Assembly: GCA_028583685.1 (NCBI GenBank)
Contig: JAMXIF010000220.1
Location: 39,234,426-39,298,425, forward strand
Direction of reading: 5' to 3'
DNA: 64,000 bases
From: Petaurus breviceps papuanus
Lineage: Eukaryota > Chordata > Mammalia > Diprotodontia > Petauridae
Part shown: piece after piece, positions 11,945 through 20,489 of the stretch
Layout of the letters: each line of letters opens with the position of its first letter
How positions within the stretch are numbered: position 1 is the stretch's first letter
Notes under the pieces: model-generated
What the model was told of the DNA's origin: nothing
Database searches by the model: none
Seen by the model: only the letters and a program-made list of their open reading frames with translations
Translations under genes and position numbers: made by a program

Positions 11945-13270
11945 ATGCATAAACAATGTAAAAAACACTCAGACTATAGAATCTTACTTTGGTGACAAAG
12001 AAGATCAAGGCATACAATCAGAAGACAACAAAGTGAAAGCTCCTACATCAAAAGCCTCTAAGAAAAATTATGAATTGATTGCTAGCCACAGAACAGCTCA
12101 AAAAGGATTTTGAAAATCAGACAAGAGAAGTAGAGGAAGAATTGGGAAGAGAAATGAGAGTGATGCAAGAAAATCATTAAAAATGAGTCAACAGTTTACT
12201 AAAGGACACACAAAACAATACTGAAGTAAAACCTTAAAAATAGACTGACCCAAATAGCAAAAGAGGTTCAAAAAGGTAATGAGAAGAATGCCTTAAAAAG
12301 CAGAATTGGCCAAATGGAAAAGGAGGTTCAAAGTTTTACTGAAGCAAATAATTCCTTCAAAATTAGAATGGAGCAAATGGAAGGTAATGACTTTTTGAGG
12401 AATTAAGATGTTATAAAACAACCTGGCCATGTAACCTTGAGCAAGGTACTTAACCCCAATTCCTTAGGGGCGGCCAGGTGGCTCAGTGAGTAAGAGCACT
12501 GGCTCCAGTGTCGGGATGACCTAGGGATCAAATCTGGTCTCAGATACTCAGCACCACACCCAGAAATAACTGGCTGTGTAACCTTCAGCAAGTTACTTAA
12601 CCCCAATTGCTTTAAAAAAAAGATACTATAAAACAGAACCAAAAGAATGAAAAAAATGAAGACAAAGTGAATCATTTCATTGGAAAAACCACTAATCTGG
12701 AAAATAGATCCAGGAGAGATAATTTTTTTAATTGGATTTCCTGGAAGCCATGATAAAAAAAGAGCCTAGACATTATCTTTCAAGAAATTTTCAGGGAAAA
12801 CTGCCCTGATATTCTAGAACCAGAGAGTAAAATGGAAATTGAAAGAATCCATTTATCACCTCCTGAAAAAGATTCCCAAAAGAAAATTCTTAGGAATATT
12901 GTAGCCAAATTCCAGAGTTCCCTACTTTGCAAGGAGAAAGTATTGCAAACAGCCAGAAATAAACAATTTGAGTAATGTGAAACACACTCAGGACAACACA
13001 AGTTCTAGCAGTTTCTACATTAAGGGACAAGGGGGATTGGAATACAATATTCCAGAACTCAAAGGAACTATTATTAAAACTAAGAATTAGTGCTCAGTAA
13101 AACTGAGTAAAATACTTCAGCAGAAATAAATGGACCTTCAATGAAATAGAGTATTTTCAAGCATTTTTGATGAAAAGATCACAGCTGAATAGAAAATTTG
13201 ACTTTCAAATATAAGAATATAGAGAAGAATGAAAAGGTCAACAGGATAAAGAAATCATAAGGAACTTATA
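11945..13270 (+). pseudogene. HAL1 ORF1 (L1 ORF1p-like) pseudogene
   Basis: L1 ORF1p is an RNA-binding chaperone that coats the element's RNA. Visible pieces include the N-terminal KAPTSKASKKNYEL, a charged, coiled-coil-like stretch around 12080-12400, and a C-terminal part near 13250 (reading IIRNL.KLNFLHS). Several stops and shifts and the SINE at 12421-12620 break it, so no frame over 60 codons follows the protein. Related copies lie at 39020-40610, 44460-45500 and 55485-56800. Confidence 0.75.
12421..12620 (+). mobile_element. Dimeric SINE, 5'-truncated, inside HAL1 ORF1
   Basis: The first 45 bases are only the tail of a left unit (ACCTGGCCATGTAACCTTGA to CCAATTCCTTA). A complete right unit beginning GGGGCGGCCAGGTGGC follows and ends in an A-run. 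The TSD AGATGTTATAAAACA at 12406-12420 recurs as AGATACTATAAAACA at 12621-12635. The truncated left unit shows that a dimer, not a monomer, was the source RNA. Confidence 0.9.
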
Positions 13271-13346
13271 AAAGTTGAACTTTTTACATTCCAACATGGA
13301 AAGATGATATTTGTAATGCACAATACCTGTGTCAGTATGGTAGTTG

Positions 13347-13349
<3 letters not shown>

Positions 13350-13397
<48 letters not shown>
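13350..13397. repeat. (AG)n microsatellite in HAL1 3' region
   Basis: About 24 uninterrupted AG units. HAL1 copy 2 has a different microsatellite (TATA/CATA type) at the same point (40669-40790), so this spot of the element is prone to repeat growth. Confidence 0.95.
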
Positions 13398-13401
<4 letters not shown>

Positions 13402-14242
13402 AGGGTGAGTTGAATATGAAAGGATGATATCTAAAATAAATTAAGTGGTGAGAGAGGAATGTCTTGGGAGAAGGAGAAAGAGAGAGGTAGAATGGAGTGA
13501 ATTATCTCACATAAAGGGGCAAGGAAAAGCTTTTACAATGGAGTGAAAGAGGGGGAAGGTGAGAGGGAATGAAAGAACTTTACTCTTATCAGATTTGTCT
13601 TAAGGAGAAAATAACATATGCACTCAATTGTGTATCTTACCTGAAAGGAAAGTAGGGGAAAGGGGATAAGGGGGTGGGCATGATAAAAGAGAGGGCATAT
13701 TGGGGGAGGAGGTAATCAGAATCAAACACTTTTGAAAAGAATATAATAAATGAATAGAAAAAGAATAAATGGTGGGGTTGTGATGGGACAGGATGAAAAA
13801 AATATATAGTTACTCTTTCACAACATGACTATTATGGAAGTGTTTTGCCTAGCTACACATGTATAACCTATATTGAATTACTTGCCTTCTCAATGAGGGT
13901 GTGTGGGGAGGGAAGAAGGGAGAGAATTTGGAACTTAAAGTTTTAAAAACGAGTATTAAAAAATGTTTTTACATGCAACTGGGAAATAAGACATACAGGC
14001 AATGGGGTACAGAAATCTATCTTGCCCTACAAGAAAGTAAGGGGGAAGGGGATAGTAGAAGAGGAAGGTGGAGTGATAGAAGGGAGGGCAGACTGGGGGA
14101 AGAGATAGTTAGAATACATGCCACCTTGGGGTGGGGGGGGGAAGGAGAGAGATAGGGAGAAAATTCAGAACTCAAAACCTTCTGGAAATGAATATTGAAA
14201 ACTAAAAATAAATACAATAATTCAATGTAAAAATACTTTTTA

Positions 14243-14350
14243 AAAAGAGTTTAAGTGATTTTCCAAGGTCACACAATCAGTAAGTGTCCTGGGATAATTT
14301 GAGGTTATTTCTTCCATATAAAAGGTTATGTATCCTATCCACTACATGAC
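14243..14350 (-). mobile_element. MIR/THER-type CORE-SINE, right part, split by HAL1
   Basis: TTTAAGTGATTTTCCAAGG, then CACACAATCAGTAAGTGTCC and TATCCACTACATGACAT continue the SINE begun at 10895. Together the halves restore the usual core order. Confidence 0.8.
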
Positions 14351-15279
14351 ATAGATAGCTTAAACTTAAATAGCAAGTTTTCTTAGTATCTGTTGGACAT
14401 AGCTTGGAATAAACTTTGCCTCTTAGTCCTGTGTTATAAGAATCTAGTTTAAGAAAAGAAGAAAATAGCACAAAAACTGCCACACGAAGCCTTCTACTCT
14501 GGTCCATGTACTGCAATGTTCTCTTTCTGAAAGGGTATATCAGCAAAAGATGTGTTGGGCAACAATGACATAACTGCATTTCAAAGGAAATTACAAGACC
14601 AAACTAAAAAAGTTGAAGATATCTCCTAAACATTCATGGCTTGCCATGAATCTAATTTATTACTATACTAATTCACGGTGAATAAATGAATTACAAAAAC
14701 TGTTATTAAATTAAAGAAGGCTATCACTTTGTCAATAGAGAAGGTTCCTAAAACTTTATTCCACCATGCATAGGGTAAGATGGTCATCCCTATTAATATG
14801 CCAGCTCATGATTTATCCAGCCAAATTTATATTGTATCAAATAATGAATTAACTTGACTTTTAGAGATGAAATTTTCATTGGGATCATATTGCTTTCTAC
14901 TATCCAGGAATTCTCATAGACAGATTTTCTTAACATCATCTCATTCGTCCAAAACCTACTTTCTATGACAAGCTTAATAGTGTTCCCTTGTGCTTCTTTT
15001 TTTTCTCACTATTTTTAAGCTGGTCATTGATCATAATTATGTTCTCCCTTCATTTGCTAAGCTATGGGATCAATTATATCCTTTCATCACTTCTCATTTC
15101 TCATGCTCCAATTATTTTTTGGGGGGGGAGAGAGTATGTGGGAGAAGGTGGGTGAGACTGACCTTATTGTTATGTAAGTGGAAGGGAAGACACATTTATC
15201 TTTTCAGAAAAGAAAATTTCTAGTTAAAACCTCCTTATTAATTATTTCTAAGTAATGGATCAAAGCAGCTTGGACACAC
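14351..15279. other. Unassigned sequence
   Basis: No recognised family. Frames up to 100 codons (14277-14579 minus) show no coding character I can recognise. A G-run lies at about 15120-15128. Confidence 0.45.
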
Positions 15280-15392
15280 ATATGTGTATACAACCATACA
15301 CACATATGTACATGCACAAGTACATATATACATATATATGAACATATGTATGCATATACATGTGTACGTGTATACATATACACACACACATA
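15280..15392. repeat. ACATAT/CACA microsatellite
   Basis: Alternating purine-pyrimidine tract (ACACATATGT, CATATATACA). It is open in several overlapping frames on the minus strand, giving Cys/Tyr/Met-rich nonsense peptides. Confidence 0.85.
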
Positions 15393-15439
15393 TACAATGT
15401 AGAACCTGGAAAAGATAAAGTTTCATTTGTTATAGAAGC

Positions 15440-15600
15440 CAGGAGAAGGCAGTACACTATAGTGAAATTAGTTGGCTACCCATATGACCTTGAGCAAGTA
15501 ATTCAAACTGCTCTGCCTTCGATTCCTCTTCCATCAAATGAGGGGATTGGATGAGATGATTTCTGTGGTACCTTCTAAATTGATCATCTTATGAAATCTG
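15440..15600 (+). mobile_element. MIR fragment
   Basis: GTACACTATAGTGAAATTAG, then TATGACCTTGAGCAAGTAAT, ATCAAATGAGGGGATTGG, ATGAGATGATTTCTG: clear MIR order from head to 3' part. Confidence 0.75.
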
Positions 15601-17059
15601 AAAGAGATGACATGTAGAGCACTTAAAGGTGTCTACACCATAGAAGGAAAATGTCCAAGTCAGATCTGAATGGAATGAAAATAAAATAACGAAATAGGGT
15701 TTGGATGAATTGAGAAACTCTGTTTCTACTGTTAATTTCTATTGTATTAAGCTTTGAAACGCTGACAAGGGAACCATGTTAGTTTTTTCTGGCAGGTCCT
15801 TTGCCCATCATAGATGAAAACCCTTGAACTTGGCTATGATTTTAGGATGGCTAGAATTCCAGAGTAAAAGATTTTAAAAATCACCAACCTTAGTCAATCA
15901 TCTGCTTATTTTTTCTGCATGATTATGATCATTCATGTATTTGGAAGTCAAACAACATTTCATTGGATTTTTTTTACTTTTCCTTTGAACTTCATCACAC
16001 ACTGATAAAACTTCAGCCTGTATCACCCAGACAACAAGGTGAAATGCAAAAAAAAAAATTAGTCAACCGGATGTTTGTTTACATGATTCCAAACATCTGA
16101 TTTAGCAGATTATTTTTTCACTGAATTGACAGGTTGTTTTGGCATCATCTAAATGCAGACGTGGTCTCTAGAATGGCTTATTTTAGCAGGTGGATAGATG
16201 AAATGATTAGCCATGGTTTGGGCCTTTTCCACTTTTAATTTCAGTGATTATTACTGGCAGAAGGCAGGCAATATGCAGCCTCTGCTTCAGGTGTGTTGAC
16301 ATATTGCAATTAAGAAAACTCACTTACTCTTTGTCACCCAAGAGGAAAAATGATTGATCATCAAAGTGGAAAATGGGTTCCTACTTTCAGTATCAAGTAC
16401 AATCCTTTTCAAAATTATCATTATTTTAAGAAGAAAATGGGATTCACTAACAACGAAAAACATCAAATTCAGAAAATTTGGTCCAAGGAAAGGAAGAGAA
16501 AAAGCCTAATTAGTTTGTAACACAGAAATATATTCTTCTGCTCTCCCATATTAATCCTTGTTATAAATAATTGCTCCAATTAGTACTATGCAAACATAAT
16601 GCAGAGGCCTAGATAAATTTAACTTTAAAGTGATGTGAACATGATTTTCTTTTTACAGCAAATATGCATCCAAATCAAGCAGAAAGAAGATCCAAGAAAG
16701 AATAAAAAATATAGCTCAAAAATGATTGCCATTGAAACTATATTTTGAGCAACAATAGATATTGTCACTGGACTACAGTGTTTGATGGCAAAAAAGAATA
16801 ATAGCTCTACCCCTTCCCTATCAGACCACCAAAGCTACTACCAGCCTGTCTCACACAATCATTATCCAGCATAGCAACCCTTGTATAAATGATTTGTGGT
16901 ACTGCTTTTACTAGTGCTATAGTCCAGTTTCCTTAACAATCATAACAATTGAAGATGTGGAAAAGAAAGTCCTTGGAAGAATCAAATGTTTCAACCTTAG
17001 AAACAGATAATGGTTTCATCAAAGGAAAGAACATTGAAGAAGATGAATTACCATGTGCT
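15601..17059. other. Repeat-poor unique-looking stretch
   Basis: About 1.45 kb of complex sequence without a repeat I recognise and without low-complexity tracts. It includes several TAAT-type homeodomain-like words at 16180-16320. It could be conserved noncoding DNA, but nothing in the sequence alone proves it. Confidence 0.35.
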
Positions 17060-17255
17060 TTCCTGCTGCATCCTAAGAACCACAGATCTTCCCATTTCAC
17101 TTGTACCTGAATCCTCCTATATGCATATATGCTCCCCCATTAGAATGTGAGAAACCTGAAAGCAAGTATTGTCTTTCTGTTTGTATTCCCAGTGTTTTGC
17201 ACATAGTAAGCAACTAATACATTTTAATCATTCCTTCATTTATTCATACATTCAC
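17060..17255 (+). repeat. L3/MIR3-like 3' end
   Basis: TTAGAATGTGAGAAACCTGA, then TATTGTCTTTCTGTTTG, TTCCCAGTGTTTTGCACATAG, GTAAGCAACTAATACATTT: the conserved terminal segment of L3-type LINEs and MIR3. Confidence 0.6.
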
Positions 17256-17493
17256 ATGCTAGCAGACTCTAGTGAAAATTTTTACCAAGAAAACAATAAT
17301 AATACTAAAATTGTAATAACTATTACAATACCCATGTCCATATAGGGTGTTAAACCTCTCAAGATGATTTCACATCTGTTACTCTTTTAACTTTCATGAT
17401 AACTTCATGAGGTTATCAAAATCACTTCATGAAGGAGCCACTATTTTGTGGCTTGAATTTGTGGATTGAATGAGAAGAAAGGAAGGGAATAAG

Positions 17494-17513
17494 CATTTAT
17501 ATACAGGCAGAAG
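17494..17513 (-). mobile_element. CORE-SINE/L3-type left fragment, split by Tigger1
   Basis: AATAAGCATTTATATA is the tail-side start of a repeat that resumes at 18350 (ATGCTAAGTGCTTTTTACAA). The Tigger1 element sits between them at a TA dinucleotide. Confidence 0.6.
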
Positions 17514-18349
17514 TCATCTAATTGTGCTTTACTTTATTGCACTTGGCAGATATTGCATTGTGTTTTTTTTTGTTTGTTTTACAAATTGAAATTTTTTTGG
17601 CAACCCTGCATTAAAGGGAAGTATAATGGTGACATTTTTCAGCAGCATGTGCTTACATATGTCTCTGTCACATTTTGGTAATTCTCACAATATTCATAAT
17701 TTTTTCATTATTATAATATTTGTTATGGTGATCTGTGGTCAGTGATCTTTGATGTTACTACTGTAATTGCTTGAGGGCACCATGAACCACAACCAAATAA
17801 AATGGCACACTTAATTGATAAATGTTATGTGTGTTCTGACTGCTCCAACAACATCATTCCCCCATCTCCCTCCCTCTCCTAGGGCCTCTCTATTCCCTGA
17901 GATACAACAATATTGAAATTAGGCCAATCAATAACCCTACAATGGCCTCTAAGTGTTCAAGTGAAAGGAAGAACCAATCTATGTGATAACTTCATTGTTG
18001 TCTCATTTTTAGAAATGGCTACAGCCACCCTAACCTTCAGCAACCAGCACCCCAGTCAATCAGCAGCCTTCAACATTTAGGTGATACCCTCCACCAGTGA
18101 AAAAAGATTACAGTTCACTGAAGGCTCAGATGGTGTTTAACCTTTTTTTTAGCAATAAAGTAATTTTTAGTTAAGGTACATACATTTTTTACATAATACC
18201 ATTGCACACTTAATAGACTGCAGTATAGTATAAACAGAACTTTTATATGTATTGGTAAATTAATAAAATTGCACAAGTCACTTCATTTTTATATTTGCTT
18301 TATTGCAATGATTTGGAGCTGAATCTGCAATATCTCTGAGTTATGACTG
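17514..18349 (+). mobile_element. Tigger1-type (Tc1/mariner, pogo group) DNA transposon, internally deleted
   Basis: It starts CAGGCAGAAGTCATC and ends GAGTTATGACTG, an imperfect terminal inverted repeat pair. It is flanked by the TA target (17512-17513 and 18350-18351) expected of this superfamily. The body reproduces the eutherian Tigger1 as I remember it: GGCAACCCTGCATTAAAG, TGTTATGGTGATCTGTGG, GATCTTTGATGTTACTA, CTATTCCCTGAGATACAAC, CTACAATGGCCTCTAAGTG, and, at the other end, TAATAGACTGCAGTATAGT. At 836 bp against roughly 2.4 kb for the autonomous element, most of the transposase is deleted. It interrupts an older SINE. Confidence 0.93.
17942..18140 (+). pseudogene. Tigger1 transposase remnant (N- and C-terminal ends joined by a deletion)
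   Basis: ATG at 17942 opens MASKCSSERK, the known start of Tigger1 transposase. After about ten codons the match jumps, near 17970-17990, to the 3' end of the gene. There PQPP/PSATT-like, QQPST-like and EGSDD-like C-terminal words can be read with changes, up to a TAA at 18138-18140. The DNA-binding helix-turn-helix domains and the DDE catalytic domain are missing, so the copy could never move without help. Confidence 0.85.
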
Positions 18350-18351
18350 TA

Positions 18352-18595
18352 ATCCCTATGCTTTTGGAGACACCATGCTAAGTGCTTTTTACAAATGTTA
18401 TTTCGGTTGATCTTCATATCAACCCTATGAGGTAGATGTGATTGTAATCTCCATTTTGTAGGGAAGAGACTGAAATAAACAGAAGTTGTGATTTTCTTAG
18501 AGTTATACAAATAGTAAATGTCTGAGGCTACATCTGAACTCAGCTTTTCTTGAATTTAAGATAAGAACTCTACCCTGTGCACCTGCTGCCTCACA
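18352..18595 (-). mobile_element. MIR/THER-type CORE-SINE, right part, split by Tigger1
   Basis: ATGCTAAGTGCTTTTTACAA, then ATCAACCCTATGAGGTAGA, AGTAAATGTCTGAGGCTAC, TCTACCCTGTGCACCTGCTG: an antisense CORE-SINE from tail to tRNA-like head. Confidence 0.75.
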
Positions 18596-18614
18596 AAAGA
18601 GACAGGGAATACTT

Positions 18615-18840
18615 GGAGTTAGAAGCATGTTTGAGTTGGAGGACATAGGTTTGAAATATGGCTTGTCACCTGACTAGCTCTGGGACCTTAGCTAAGTTAC
18701 TTCAAGGCTCTGAGCCTTATTTTCCTCTGGTTTAAAAAAAGAATAAAATATCTGTCTGTCTACCTTTTATAACAGTATCCTATGTGATCATATGAGTAAA
18801 ATGACCATAAAGTACTATATAAATATTGGTGGTGGTCTTA
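18615..18840 (+). mobile_element. MIR/THER SINE
   Basis: GGAGTTAGAAGCATGTTTGA, then GACATAGGTTTGAAATATGG (box-B-like), GGGACCTTAGCTAAGTTACT, and a 3' part with AAGTACTATATAAATATTGG. Diverged but collinear with MIR. Confidence 0.65.
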
Positions 18841-18964
18841 CTTCCATCTTGTAAAGTCTAAAATCCAATTACTGACTATGTAATTCATGACTATATTAGC
18901 ATTGCCTGCTAAATGGTCTTTGGTTTCCCAGTAAGAGTTGTTGACTATCAGAGAAGAATATCAG

Positions 18965-19110
18965 AATTATGAGTAAAAAATAGCTCGCAGCTACATAATA
19001 GTTTAAGACTATAAATCACTTTCCTTATAACAACCTTGAGAGTAGCATGGGTATTATTAGCCCTATTTATGGATGAGGAAGATAGGGTTCTAGGATGTGA
19101 TATGATTTTA
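18965..19110 (-). mobile_element. CORE-SINE fragment
   Basis: CAGCTACATAATAGTTTAAG, then CTTTCCTTATAACAACCTTG, GGGTATTATTAGCCC, TTATGGATGAGGAAG: the tail-side half of a MIR/THER-type SINE. Confidence 0.55.
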
Positions 19111-19199
19111 TGGGGTCACTGCATCTGTGAGCCAAAAGGATATCACATATTGTGGATTCTAATTTACAAATAAATGAGCATCCAAGAAGCCTTGCTACA

Positions 19200-19377
19200 G
19201 GGGAAGCTAGGTGGTGCAGTGAGTAAGAGCACTGACCCCGGAGTCAGGAGGACCTGGGATTGGTTGCGGGCTCAGATACTTAACACCCACACACAAAAAT
19301 AAATAAATAAAAAATAAAAAAAAAACTGGCTGTGTAACCTTAACCAAGTTACTTAACACCAATTGCTTTAAAAAAAT
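19200..19377 (+). mobile_element. tRNA-derived SINE with an internal A-rich insert
   Basis: Head GGGAAGCTAGGTGGTGCAGTG, box-B-like GGGATTGGTTGCGGG, then CTTAACACCCACACAC followed by an AAATAAATAAAAAATAAA tract before the 3' part (AACTGGCTGTGTAACCTTAA) and a final A-run. The perfect 10-bp TSD CCTTGCTACA lies at 19190-19199 and 19378-19387. The internal A-tract is unusual. Confidence 0.88.
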
Positions 19378-19389
19378 CCTTGCTACAAA

Positions 19390-20440
19390 TGCCCAATGCA
19401 TGGGCATTCAACATTGCCTTCTGAGGGAGCCTAATCCAAATTTAGGAAGTCTTGGGAAGTGAGGAATGATTTTCTTACATTAACTCTAAATTTCATTTCT
19501 GCACCTTCTATCCATTTAGTTTTGTCCCCTTGGGACAAAGATAACCAGTTACATATCTCTTACACAGGACAGTTTTTCAAACCCTTGAAGAAGCCCCTTG
19601 TAGCCTAAGTTATGTCTTTTTCTCTGTCAACATAGCCCAGTTCCATCTGCTAATATGGCACAACACCCAATCCACTCACCAAAAATGGATGCATGATCCT
19701 GGTCAAGTTTCATTTTATCAAATCCCTTAATTAAATATAACCCAGAGCTGAACACAATATTCTAGTGTACTACAGTTCTAGCACAGTGCCTAGCATATAG
19801 TAAGTGTTTAATACATGATTATTAATTGATTGATATCACCTAGACATATTATAACATATGATCTCACCTAATTCTTAACAGTATGCCTCCTCTAATATAA
19901 CCTAATATCCTATTTTTTGACTGATTGCAAATGTTGACTGATATTGATATAATCTCCTTCCCACCCCTTGATCTTTTCATGCAAATTGTTATGTAGTCAA
20001 ATCTCCTACTTCCTCTACTAGTGAAATTTTCTTGTTTAACCCAAATAAAGGGTTTTTTATTTCTTTTCCAATCAAATTAATTACTTAATTTGACCTGTCA
20101 TTCCAGCCTGTTGAGCTCTCTTTAGATCCTAACTCTGTCACCCAGTGAGTTACTTATTTCTCCTAGCTGCTGTCATCTTCCAACTTGATAAGCATACCAC
20201 CTATCTCTTCATCTACATGACTGATTAAAATGTTAAGCATTACAGAGCCAAGGACATATCCCTAAGACTCTCCACAAAAAATTTCCTTGTAAGTTTATAT
20301 TGAATTATTAATGCCTAATCTATGGCTTCAGTCATTCAAACTTTCTGAATCTAAGCAATGTTGCTCTCATTTAGTTTACTTCTGTTCACCTTCTCAGGGA
20401 TATCCTGTCATTCCTCATATGCTTTCTTGAAATTTGTCTA
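19390..20440 (-). mobile_element. CR1/L3-type LINE, ORF2 3' part, antisense
   Basis: It follows the amniote CR1 3' region as I remember it: CTTCTATCCATTTAGTTTTG, CCTTGGGACAAAG, CCCTTGAAGAAGCCCC, GAGCTGAACACAATATTCTAG, GAGCTCTCTTTAGATCC, ACTTGATAAGCATACCAC, AAAATGTTAAGCATTACAG, GAGCCAAGGACATATCCCT. No open frame remains; ancient, probably predating the therian split. A short L3/MIR3-like word run lies at 19780-19830. Confidence 0.82.
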
Positions 20441-20489
20441 TACTGTGTCTATAACATTCAACTTACCTCACATCATCAGGAATTTTTAA

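Larger units (their letters stand above)
11041..14242 (+). mobile_element. HAL1 (half-L1) element, essentially full length
   Basis: It opens with GGCAGAGCCAAGATGGTGG, the L1-type 5' end, followed by about 0.9 kb of 5'UTR. An ORF1-like region follows at about 11945-13270 (encoding pieces such as KVKAPTSKASKKNYEL). Then comes about 0.95 kb of GA-rich 3' region ending in AAAAATAAATAC. No ORF2 (endonuclease/reverse transcriptase) is present, which defines HAL1. The 15-bp duplication (11026-11040 and 14243-14257) proves one complete insertion into a SINE. ORF1 is interrupted by frame breaks and by a SINE at 12421-12620. The 3' region contains two related blocks (about 13635-13740 and 14015-14125). 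HAL1 must borrow L1 enzymes. Confidence 0.88.

Noticed and set aside
15204-15457. Three overlapping minus-strand frames resembling small membrane or Cys-rich peptides
   Set aside because: All three frames of a CA/TA microsatellite are open at once, the signature of low-complexity DNA.
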